From contig JAACEJ010000181.1 of NCBI GenBank assembly GCA_011682565.1, forward strand, positions 1 to 7,041: a stretch of 7,041 nucleotides of DNA. The letters run 5' to 3'. The notes below the pieces were generated by a model, which saw nothing but the letters and a program-made list of their open reading frames with translations, was not told where the DNA came from and made no database searches. The translations under genes and the position numbers were made by a program. The DNA comes from Actinomycetota bacterium (lineage in GTDB: Bacteria > Zhuqueibacterota > Zhuqueibacteria > Residuimicrobiales > Krinioviventaceae). This document shows, piece by piece, positions 1 to 6,403 of this stretch (position 1 is its first letter; each line of letters begins with the position of its first letter).

Positions 1-2
1 TG

Positions 3-2453
3 CTGTCATCTGTTTTTGCTCTCCTTGTTCTTTTCAGTACCCATGTGTCCGGGAAAACCGAAATATTTCGGATGCCTCAAAGCGACCGTCAAAAAATTAG
101 CATCGATTCCGGCTGGCTGTTTTATCGCGGCGATATTAATGGCGAAGAAGAAACGCACCAGGTAAATCAACGGCCGTGGCAAAAAGTAGATTTGCCGCAC
201 GAGTGGAGTATCGAGGGGCCTTTTTCAAAAGAGAACAACACGACTCAGGGGTTTCTTCCTATGGGGATCGGCTGGTACAAAAAGGGGCTGCACTTTCCGA
301 AAGAATTTGCCGATAAAAAGCTCTTTCTCCTTTTCGACGGCGTCTATCGCGAAAGCGATGTGTGGATGAATTACGCTTTTCTCGGCCATCATACCTCCGG
401 CTATACAAGTTTTGCTTACGACATTACGGATTACGTACGCACCGGCAACCGCATCCCCAACGGCCTGCGTGTGCGTGTGGATGCCCGCCGCCACGAGGAG
501 GACATGTACGAGGGCTGCGGTATCTATCGCCATGTGTGGCTGGTAGTGACGAATAAATTGCACATTGCTAATTGGGGTACGTTTGTTTACGCGACGGATA
601 TTAAGAAATCGGGCGCGCTCGTTCATGTGAAAATAAAAATTAAAAATGAATACAAGGAAGACAAAACATTTCAACTCATCACCAAAATTGTCGACGCAGG
701 AGGAAAGATTGTGGCGGAGATGAGGAGAGAGGTCTCTCTTCCTGTCGGGAAAGAAATTGAAATAGAACAATCAACGCAGTTGAAGAATCCTCATCTTTGG
801 GAACTTGACGATCCGTATTTGTACAAAGCCTGCACTCTTATTCAAACGGAAAAAGTCGTTGATGCCGGTGAAACGAAATTCGGCATACGCACCTTTCGTT
901 TCGATGCGAACAAGGGATTTTTTCTCAATGGCCGTCATGTTAAGCTGCGCGGATTCAATGGCCATTACGATTTTGCCGGACTGGGGACAGCCATTCCCGA
1001 CCGCATTCAATGGAACGCGATGATGGTGATGAAAAAAGCCGGGTTTAATTTTTATCGTTCCAGCCACAATCCGGCCACCCCGGAACGACTTGAGGTCTGT
1101 GACGAGATCGGCATGTTGGTCTGGGATGAAGTTGAGCGCAAGCTGGAAAGTGCCGACATTGAACTTCCGCTCGTGCGCGAGACGATCACCCGCGACCGCA
1201 ATCATCCCAGTGTGATTCTCTGGAGCCTGGAAAATGAATCGCCGCTGGAGAGCACGGTGTTCGGCACAAATATTATCAAACAGGCGACGGCTCTGGCGCA
1301 TCAACTGGACCCGACACGGCCGACGACTTTTGCCGCATCCATGCCGGTGAATAAAAACGGCTACGGCGCTGCTGCGGATGTTGCCGGTTACAACTATCAC
1401 TGGGAGCGGGCCGATGCCGATCACCTCACTTTTCCGGACTGGAAAATCGGACTTATCAGCGAATACAGCGCTGCCAGGAGCCGTCGGGGCGTTTACGGCA
1501 TTGAAAATTCCGCCAATGAAAATTTTGACCTTTTTGACGGCATGGTCAAATCCATGTATGATGTTTGTACGGAAGTGGAAAATTCCTGGCAGCGCATCAA
1601 AGCCCGGGATTATCTCGGCGGCGGCTGCATCTGGGCCGGCATCGATTATTGGGGGGAAGGAACAAAGTGGCCGGTCATTGCCTCAGGCTACGGTACGATT
1701 GATATGTGTCTTTTTTCCAAAGATGTCTATTATTATTTCGTCAGCCAATGGACTAAAAAACCCATGGTGCACATTTTTCCGCACTGGACCTGGCCGGGCA
1801 AAGAGGGGCAGGTGATCGACGTTTGGGGCTATACCAACTGCGACGAGATGGAGTTGTTTGTCGATGACCGATCATTGGGGGCGCAGCGTCGGCCCGAGGT
1901 GACGGAAAAATGGAAGCCGGGGGAAAATCTGAATATCCCGGCGGCAAATTCCGGCAACAAGCCGAAGCATCTGGTTTGGCACGTTCCTTATCAGCCGGGG
2001 ACACTGACAGCCGTTGGCAAAAGAAGTGGCAAGGTCGTGTGTCGCCAGGAGATTCATACTGCCGGGAAACCGGCACGCATTGCGTTAAGTCCGGTCATGG
2101 CCGATTATGTTTCGGAAAAGGAATTGAAACCCCTGGTTGCGGATGGCCGGGATGTTATTGTTATCAAAGCCGAAATTCGGGACAAGAACGGAAATCCGGT
2201 TCCCACTGCGGATAATCCAGTGCAATTTGAAATTCAGGGAGAGGGGGAAATCGTCGGCGTCGGCAACGGTGATATTGCAAGTCATGAGCCGAACAAAGTC
2301 ACCTATCGCAAGGCGTACAACGGCTTGTGTGCAGCCATCGTCCGTTCCGGCCAAAAAGCAGGAGAGATTGTTTTAACTGCAAAATCGGCAGGGTTAAAAG
2401 AGGGAAGGATTACTATTCAATCTGTCGCCGCAGTTCTTCAGGAATCAAAATAA
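3..2453 (+). CDS. Secreted glycoside hydrolase family 2 (beta-galactosidase/beta-glucuronidase-like), 5'-partial
   Basis: Retaining exo-beta-glycosidase of family GH2, probably exported. The reading frame stays open to the window's left edge. Codons before the GTG at 45 encode a hydrophobic stretch (LSSVFALLVLFSTHVSG) that looks like the end of a signal peptide, so the real start lies upstream and GTG 45 is not the start. Numbering from GTG 45: the sugar-binding domain carries LPHEW (50-54) and GIGWY (74-78). The TIM barrel carries NFYRSSHNP (335-343), WDE (360-362) and RDRNHPSVILWSLENE, with acid/base Glu398. The likely nucleophile is Glu473 in ISEYSAARSRRGVY, 75 residues later, close to LacZ spacing. 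A DUF4982-like region (about 560-615) and an Ig-like C-terminal domain (about 676-802) follow. No lipobox is seen. The sialidase-like gene follows after 73 bp and is probably co-transcribed. Substrate specificity (galactoside, glucuronide or other) cannot be read from the sequence. Confidence 0.93.
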   Translation: MSSVFALLVLFSTHVSGKTEIFRMPQSDRQKISIDSGWLFYRGDINGEEETHQVNQRPWQKVDLPHEWSIEGPFSKENNTTQGFLPMGIGWYKKGLHFPKEFADKKLFLLFDGVYRESDVWMNYAFLGHHTSGYTSFAYDITDYVRTGNRIPNGLRVRVDARRHEEDMYEGCGIYRHVWLVVTNKLHIANWGTFVYATDIKKSGALVHVKIKIKNEYKEDKTFQLITKIVDAGGKIVAEMRREVSLPVGKEIEIEQSTQLKNPHLWELDDPYLYKACTLIQTEKVVDAGETKFGIRTFRFDANKGFFLNGRHVKLRGFNGHYDFAGLGTAIPDRIQWNAMMVMKKAGFNFYRSSHNPATPERLEVCDEIGMLVWDEVERKLESADIELPLVRETITRDRNHPSVILWSLENESPLESTVFGTNIIKQATALAHQLDPTRPTTFAASMPVNKNGYGAAADVAGYNYHWERADADHLTFPDWKIGLISEYSAARSRRGVYGIENSANENFDLFDGMVKSMYDVCTEVENSWQRIKARDYLGGGCIWAGIDYWGEGTKWPVIASGYGTIDMCLFSKDVYYYFVSQWTKKPMVHIFPHWTWPGKEGQVIDVWGYTNCDEMELFVDDRSLGAQRRPEVTEKWKPGENLNIPAANSGNKPKHLVWHVPYQPGTLTAVGKRSGKVVCRQEIHTAGKPARIALSPVMADYVSEKELKPLVADGRDVIVIKAEIRDKNGNPVPTADNPVQFEIQGEGEIVGVGNGDIASHEPNKVTYRKAYNGLCAAIVRSGQKAGEIVLTAKSAGLKEGRITIQSVAAVLQESK

Positions 2454-2460
2454 TTTCGAA

Positions 2461-2483
2461 ACAAGGGGCTGCAAGCCCCTTGT
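2461..2483 (+). repeat. Perfect 10-bp hairpin with GCA loop between GH2 and sialidase-like genes
   Basis: ACAAGGGGCT and AGCCCCTTGT form a perfect 10-bp stem around a 3-nt loop, GCA. One more A-T pair (2460/2484) extends it, and after one mismatch three further pairs are possible. It begins 7 bp after the GH2 stop. No T-run follows directly, so it is not a textbook intrinsic terminator. It could stabilise the 3' end of the upstream message, partly attenuate transcription into the next gene, or be a small dispersed hairpin. A similar hairpin with the loop GGA lies at 3623-3647. Confidence 0.75.
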
Positions 2484-2513
2484 TCCGACAAGTGCCATAA
2501 ACCAGGTTAAAAC

Positions 2514-2518
2514 AGGAG
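2514..2518 (+). promoter_or_regulatory. Ribosome-binding site of the sialidase-like gene
   Basis: AGGAG lies 8 nt before the ATG at 2527. This is ideal Shine-Dalgarno spacing and fixes the start in front of the signal peptide. Confidence 0.8.
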
Positions 2519-2526
2519 ATTTCAAA

Positions 2527-3552
2527 ATGAATTTTATCAAACTGTTTGTTACCTTTATCGCATTCGCTTTTGTTTTCAGCACTATCAGCTATTCAAAAAG
2601 CAATACGAAAATAAAAGAAAAAGTCTCCGAGTTTATTTATGGGGACGAAGCGCATATTCCTTCCTGCCACGCCTCAACTCTGGTGGAGCTGGACAACGGC
2701 GATATCCTCGCTGCCTGGTTCGGTGGCAAGGATGAAGGAGACAAGTCTGTCGAAATCTGGATGGCGCGGCGCTCAGCGGACAAATGGTCAAAACCTGTGG
2801 CGATGACGCATTATCCCGACCAGCCGACGTGGAATCCCGTCCTCTTTCGCGACAGCAGCAATAAAATCTGGTTGTTCTTCAAAGTCGGCCCAAACCCACG
2901 GGAATGGACCGGAGCCTACCGTACCAGCACGGACAATGGAAAATCCTGGAGTGATGTGGTGCTGCTGCCGGGCGGCCTTTTGGGGCCGATTAAAAATAAA
3001 CCCATCCAATTGCAAAACGGCGACATTGTCTGCGGCACCTCGGTCGAGGCCTGGCATGTATGGACGGGTTGGATGGATGTCAGCAGCGACGGTGGAAAGA
3101 CATGGAAGATTGGCGGGCCCATCACAGTTCCGGATCAGCCCTGGGGTGTGATTCAACCGACGGTGTGGGAATACGCACCGGGAAAATTACGCGCCCTGCT
3201 TCGTTCCCGTAATATCGGCTACATCGTCGAGTCACATTCGGATGACGGCGGCATGACCTGGTCGCCGGGAAAAATTCGCAAAGATTTGCCGCATCCCGGT
3301 TCAGGCATCGATGCCGTGAGAATGCAAGACGGCACTATTGCGTTGGTTTACAATCACACAAAACACGGTCGCTCGCCGCTGAATATTGCCTTTTCCAAAG
3401 ACAATGGCGAAACTTTTGGTATGCCTTATATTCTCGAAGACATCCGCGGGGAATTTTCCTATCCGGCCATCATTCAGGCAAAAGACGGCACGCTTCATAT
3501 CACCTATACCTGGAAACGAAAAAAGATAAAATATGTCGTGATAGATCCGTAA
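2527..3552 (+). CDS. Secreted sialidase-like BNR/Asp-box beta-propeller protein
   Basis: 341-residue protein of the BNR/Asp-box superfamily, of the kind usually annotated 'exo-alpha-sialidase'. It starts with a signal peptide (hydrophobic stretch about 5-20, likely cleavage after SYS near 23), so it is exported. Four Asp boxes are clear: STDNGKSW (134-141), SSDGGKTW (186-193), SDDGGMTW (238-245) and SKDNGETF (290-297), spaced exactly 52 residues apart. A degenerate one, SADKW, sits near 83. This fits a six-bladed propeller. Conserved family segments include HASTLVELDNGDILAAWFGG (48-67), GPIKNKP, SGIDAV and the C-terminal SYPAIIQ. The (F)RIP arginine motif of true GH33 sialidases is not seen: the comparable place reads AHIPSCHAS (42-50). 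The fold is secure but sialic acid as substrate is not. It may be a different glycosidase, a lyase or a binding protein. It follows the GH2 gene by 73 bp, which suggests joint action on one glycan. Confidence 0.9.
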   Translation: MNFIKLFVTFIAFAFVFSTISYSKSNTKIKEKVSEFIYGDEAHIPSCHASTLVELDNGDILAAWFGGKDEGDKSVEIWMARRSADKWSKPVAMTHYPDQPTWNPVLFRDSSNKIWLFFKVGPNPREWTGAYRTSTDNGKSWSDVVLLPGGLLGPIKNKPIQLQNGDIVCGTSVEAWHVWTGWMDVSSDGGKTWKIGGPITVPDQPWGVIQPTVWEYAPGKLRALLRSRNIGYIVESHSDDGGMTWSPGKIRKDLPHPGSGIDAVRMQDGTIALVYNHTKHGRSPLNIAFSKDNGETFGMPYILEDIRGEFSYPAIIQAKDGTLHITYTWKRKKIKYVVIDP

Positions 3553-3597
3553 ATGATTGTACAGGTCGAAAAATAAATTGTTGTTTGGTTGCATTGG

Positions 3598-3611
3598 AGG
3601 GCGGAAGCCCT
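3598..3611 (+). repeat. Small hairpin with GGAA tetraloop
   Basis: AGGGC and GCCCT pair around a GGAA loop, which fits the GNRA tetraloop pattern. The stem is only 5 bp and lies 12 bp before the larger hairpin. It may be part of the same 3'-end structure of the sialidase-like transcript. On its own it is weak. Confidence 0.4.
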
Positions 3612-3622
3612 GATTTATCTTG

Positions 3623-3647
3623 CGCCCTGGGATGGAATCCCAGGGCG
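3623..3647. terminator. Perfect 11-bp hairpin in the convergent intergenic region, possible bidirectional terminator
   Basis: CGCCCTGGGAT and ATCCCAGGGCG form a perfect 11-bp GC-rich stem with a GGA loop. It lies between two converging genes, the sialidase-like gene ending at 3552 and the CDP-alcohol transferase ending at 3676, where a bidirectional terminator is expected. Neither strand has a proper U-tract directly after the stem (plus strand continues ATCAAAAATAG), so termination would be non-canonical. A stable mRNA 3' end is another possible role. Stem length and loop type resemble the hairpin at 2461-2483. Confidence 0.55.
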
Positions 3648-3675
3648 ATCAAAAATAGAGGTTTGACTTAATTTT

Positions 3676-4323
3676 TTAAACTCTGTTCAAACACATCAAG
3701 CCGTAGATAACTGTCAATGCTAATGTGTAGACGATAAGAACATAAAACCACTTTCCCGCAAACTTTGGAGTTCTTACAGGGGATAAATTAAATACCAGTA
3801 ATATCATCAAAAGAACGTAAATAATTATTGAAAATACTTTATAACTAATAAATCCTTCAAACAAAAACACAAATGAGAGAATAACAATATTGTTATCTAA
3901 TGCCAATCCTCTGTAGGTTTTATCGTCAATGAGACCGAAAACGTTGAAGTAACTTAATCGGATAGCGCAAACAGCAACAATCAGAAATGCCCCCGGCAGG
4001 AACCATGGATTGAACTTGGCATAACTTAAGAGAAAAATAGCTGGGAATACTCCAAAACTGACAATATCAATCAGCGAATCAAGTTGCCCCCCAATGGCTC
4101 GATGGTGATCTGTTCGTCCCTTAATTTGTCGAGCAATGATTCCGTCAGCCCAGTCAAATAAAACAGCCCACAGAACTCCAATTATTGCGAGAGGGAAAAT
4201 GCCCAAAATCGCATAGTAAATACCAAGGACTGCACACAATAGACCTGCAAGGGAACAGATATTAGGAAGATCCCTGGCAAAATAGAGCATTGTGGGAGCA
4301 TGTGGTTTAGGGTTTGTCATCAT
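3676..4323 (-). CDS. CDP-alcohol phosphatidyltransferase (PssA-like membrane enzyme)
   Basis: Integral-membrane enzyme that transfers a phospho-alcohol group from a CDP-activated donor with release of CMP. The 215-residue protein has several hydrophobic segments (about 20-55, 87-100, 110-125, 145-180, 192-211). The family signature is complete: Asp57-x2-Asp60-Gly61-x2-Ala64-Arg65, then Gly78-x3-Asp82-x3-Asp86, giving all four metal-binding aspartates. Twelve residues separate AR from the second Gly, where the usual pattern has eight. The later RLSYFNVFG (122-130) and YRGL (137-140) recall the RLxRFN and F-x-GLP segments of bacterial phosphatidylserine synthases, so PssA-like is the closest description. 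The start has two adjacent ATGs (4323 and 4320) and no clear Shine-Dalgarno. It lies 11 bp after the PLP-enzyme stop and ends a three-gene minus-strand operon. The donor is probably what its two neighbours make, but free CDP-diacylglycerol chemistry cannot be excluded. Confidence 0.88.
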   Translation of the reverse strand: MMTNPKPHAPTMLYFARDLPNICSLAGLLCAVLGIYYAILGIFPLAIIGVLWAVLFDWADGIIARQIKGRTDHHRAIGGQLDSLIDIVSFGVFPAIFLLSYAKFNPWFLPGAFLIVAVCAIRLSYFNVFGLIDDKTYRGLALDNNIVILSFVFLFEGFISYKVFSIIIYVLLMILLVFNLSPVRTPKFAGKWFYVLIVYTLALTVIYGLMCLNRV

Positions 4324-4334
4324 TTGTATGCTTG

Positions 4335-5441
4335 TCAGTTTTCTAAACCCATTACATTGATTAATGCTTCAACCAATTTGCAATTCTCTGCTTCTGTACG
4401 GCTGGCAATACGAAAATAACGATCTGAATCTGGCTGCGTTTTGCCTGCACATTCCTTTATATACATATTATGTTCAATAAATAATTTTTTTGTGATTTTC
4501 GGAGCACTTTGTGCAGAATCAGGCAAACGACAAAAAATAAAGTTTGCATCAGGTTTAAAAACAGTCATGCCGTCAATCTCGCAAAGTTTTTTATACAGGT
4601 TATCTCTGTCTGTTCGCACTTGTTTACAGCTTTCAATAAATTCTTGTTTATAATCTGGCAAAAGCCGTAAAAATTCTTCTGCAAACCCGTTAATATTCCA
4701 AATAGGTACGGCATTTCTCATAATTTTAGCAAATTGTGAATTTGCAGTCAGCATATAACCGATCCTAAGTCCACAGATACCGTAGGCTTTGCTCATGCTT
4801 TTGAAAATTGTGACATTTTGATGTTTTTCGATTTCTTGTTCCATACTAATCAGATCAGGATTATCTGCAAAATCTAAAAAAGATTCGTCAATAATCAGCA
4901 TACAGTTATTAGTTTCAAGTTTTTTGGCAAGACGAATGAGATCATGCTTGGGAATCAACAAGGATGTTGGGTTGTTAGGCGTTACCACAACAGCTACCTC
5001 AGCTTTGACTCTGATCGCTTCTGCAGCGAATTTGTCAATATCCATCTTAAAGGATGGGAATTCAAGTGGGAACTCAACTACTTTGCCTGAAGGGGCAGCA
5101 TTGACATATTCATTAAAAGAAGGTACGGGAACGATTAACTTGTTCGAGATATGACCTGATACAATTTTTATTAATTCAGCAGCTCCATTTCCCACTACAA
5201 TCCTTTCAGCAGGTTGGTTGATTATTTTGCCAATGAGCCCGGCCAAGACATTTTGTGCTACTGGATAATTCAGAACAAGGTTGTGAATTTGTTCTTTAAA
5301 TTTTACAAAAACGGCCTCCGGCGGGAAATAGAGATTATAAAGGTAGGCATGATCTACAAAATGATATCGATAATAACCACCGTGTTGTCCACAGATGAAT
5401 TCGTACTTTTCAGCTTGAGTCTTATAGTTATTCCGTGTCAT
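4335..5441 (-). CDS. PLP-dependent aminotransferase/decarboxylase, HisC/CobD-like (class I/II fold)
   Basis: Cytoplasmic fold-type I PLP enzyme, 368 residues and full length. Conserved elements occur in order: GGYYRY near the N-terminus (21-26), VVGNGAAELI (82-91), TPNNPTS (154-160, Asn157 contacting the cofactor), IIDESFLDF (183-191, Asp185), SMSKAYG (215-221, Schiff-base Lys218), GLRIGY (224-229, Arg226) and RYFRIASRT (341-349, Arg344 for the substrate carboxylate). The set matches HisC and CobD (threonine-phosphate decarboxylase). DESFLDF and the R-x-A-x-R ending feel closer to CobD-like members and to the C-terminal half of a fused nucleotidyltransferase-aminotransferase common in Bacteroides. 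The chemistry could be transamination (as in aminoethylphosphonate formation) or decarboxylation (as in phosphoserine to phosphoethanolamine). The sequence does not settle this. Its ATG lies 9 bp after the upstream stop and in the same frame. Only a weak AGAG precedes it, so translation may depend on coupling or readthrough. Confidence 0.88.
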   Translation of the reverse strand: MTRNNYKTQAEKYEFICGQHGGYYRYHFVDHAYLYNLYFPPEAVFVKFKEQIHNLVLNYPVAQNVLAGLIGKIINQPAERIVVGNGAAELIKIVSGHISNKLIVPVPSFNEYVNAAPSGKVVEFPLEFPSFKMDIDKFAAEAIRVKAEVAVVVTPNNPTSLLIPKHDLIRLAKKLETNNCMLIIDESFLDFADNPDLISMEQEIEKHQNVTIFKSMSKAYGICGLRIGYMLTANSQFAKIMRNAVPIWNINGFAEEFLRLLPDYKQEFIESCKQVRTDRDNLYKKLCEIDGMTVFKPDANFIFCRLPDSAQSAPKITKKLFIEHNMYIKECAGKTQPDSDRYFRIASRTEAENCKLVEALINVMGLEN

Positions 5442-5453
5442 ATTAAATCTCTA
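5442..5453 (-). other. Single in-frame UAG junction between the nucleotidyltransferase and PLP-enzyme frames
   Basis: On the minus strand the upstream frame ends GAA CAA TAG. Then come AGA TTT AAT and the ATG of the PLP enzyme, with no change of frame. If UAG were decoded as an amino acid, one protein of 644 codons would result, with the two domains in the order of known natural fusions. I see no special stem-loop that would prove readthrough. Confidence 0.85.
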
Positions 5454-6269
5454 TTGTTCAATTCCCGCGGCCCGAGGAACAAATTGTGAAACAGGAACAG
5501 TTGGGGCTGCCGTATGGTTGTATAATGGAAATAGTTTCTTAGCCTTTGCCAGATCCTCGATAGTGTCTATTTCATACCATGGCTTGCTGTCAAAAGAGAC
5601 CATATCAAAAGAAAGGCTGCCATCAGCAACCATTTCCGCAAATACGATTTCGTAATAGTCATTTATTTTGCCATCTGAAATATGCTGATCCAATCTTTTA
5701 ACAATAGAGCACCACGAAGCGAGCGAAATGCTATAAATATTAACTGTTTTATATAAATCCACAGCAAGGTGGCCATTGTTACCCTTGAAAAATGCTTTAA
5801 CTTGTTGATATTTATTAGTTGTAACATATGTCCCATTCATCCACGGTTGCATCTTTGCAACAGCTATTTTATTGGGATACATCATGGGTTTCAGAAGTGA
5901 TCCATCAAACACAAGATCACTTTCGAGTAGCATGAATGGTTCATTGATAATTTTACGCGCCATCCAAAGAGAATAAATATTATTGGTAGTCTTGTATAGC
6001 GGACTGAAAATATAGTCGATTGTAATGTCACCTATCTGAGTCCCCAAAAAATCCTTAATACACTTTTCCAGATACCCGGTAACAATTATCAGACGCTTGA
6101 AACCCCGCTGACTCAGATTTGAGACCAAACGTTCAAGTATCGGCACGCCACTGACTATCGTCAGGCATTTAGGGGCATTCTTCGACAATGGATAAAGGCG
6201 GCTACCTATTCCGGCTGCAAGAAGTAATGCTGTTGTCACAGGCTTTTTATGGCTGATGCTAAATGTCAA
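5451..6269 (-). CDS. Nucleotidyltransferase (CTP:phosphocholine/phosphonate cytidylyltransferase-like, LicC/PntC type)
   Basis: Cytoplasmic NTP_transferase-fold enzyme that should activate a phosphorylated alcohol or a phosphonate with an NTP, most likely CTP. The nucleotide-binding signature is LLLAAGIGSRL (15-25) with PK at 33-34. Metal-binding aspartates are Asp118 in LLESDLVFD and Asp235 in WYEIDTIEDL. TTNNIYSLWMA (94-104) and WYEID are typical of the LicC-like choline/ethanolamine branch rather than the glucose-1-phosphate branch. The start is TTG at 6269: no in-frame ATG lies before the signature, and AGGG sits 8 nt upstream. The catalytic domain ends near residue 247. The last 25 residues (TAAPTVPVSQFVPRAAGIEQ at the end) are Pro/Ala-rich and look like a linker. 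It is the first gene of the minus-strand operon. The homologous domain is often fused ahead of the PLP domain that follows here. Substrate remains inferred. Confidence 0.87.
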   Translation of the reverse strand: MTFSISHKKPVTTALLLAAGIGSRLYPLSKNAPKCLTIVSGVPILERLVSNLSQRGFKRLIIVTGYLEKCIKDFLGTQIGDITIDYIFSPLYKTTNNIYSLWMARKIINEPFMLLESDLVFDGSLLKPMMYPNKIAVAKMQPWMNGTYVTTNKYQQVKAFFKGNNGHLAVDLYKTVNIYSISLASWCSIVKRLDQHISDGKINDYYEIVFAEMVADGSLSFDMVSFDSKPWYEIDTIEDLAKAKKLFPLYNHTAAPTVPVSQFVPRAAGIEQ

Positions 6270-6277
6270 ATTTATAT

Positions 6278-6281
6278 CCCT
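6278..6281 (-). promoter_or_regulatory. Ribosome-binding site supporting a TTG start
   Basis: On the minus strand AGGG is followed by 8 nt (ATATAAAT) and then TTG at 6269. This is what selects TTG as the start of the nucleotidyltransferase, as no ATG or GTG lies in frame between the upstream stop (6363-6365) and the catalytic signature. Confidence 0.6.
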
Positions 6282-6361
6282 GTTTATTGTTCGATATTTT
6301 ACAAATTGATTTTTTGTAGGAGAACAAGTTTTTAATATCAGACAACCTGATCTCGAGAGCC

Positions 6362-6403
6362 ATCATATTCCCCAGGTGTGAGGGTTATGATATTCCCCAC
6401 CTG
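6362..6403. repeat. Two imperfect 17-bp direct repeats at the IS21 end
   Basis: ATCATATTCCCCAGGTG (6362-6378) and ATGATATTCCCCACCTG (6387-6403) match at 14 of 17 positions and are offset by 25 bp. CAGGTG and CACCTG are also inverted copies of each other. IS21-family elements are known to carry multiple short transposase-binding repeats near their ends, and these sit just outside the old istB stop (6446-6448), where such sites belong. Confidence 0.65.

Noticed and set aside
225..1424. Long minus-strand open frames opposite the GH2 gene (181 and 217 codons)
   Set aside because: They lie entirely within a clear GH2 coding region, have no recognisable motifs and are typical antisense shadows of a GC-richer gene.
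6264..6269. TTGACA on the minus strand as a -35 promoter box
   Set aside because: No acceptable -10 hexamer lies 16-18 bp downstream, and the TTG is better explained as the start codon with AGGG 8 nt upstream.
6269..6276. TAAATTTG on the minus strand as a Bacteroidetes -7 promoter element (TAnnTTTG)
   Set aside because: The only TTTG upstream is about 27 bp away, too far for the usual -33 element, and a transcript from here would lack the start region.
6337..6351. ATCAG-ACAAC-CTGAT hairpin upstream of the nucleotidyltransferase as an operator or attenuator
   Set aside because: The stem is only 5 bp and AT-containing, with no supporting context, so it is within chance expectation.
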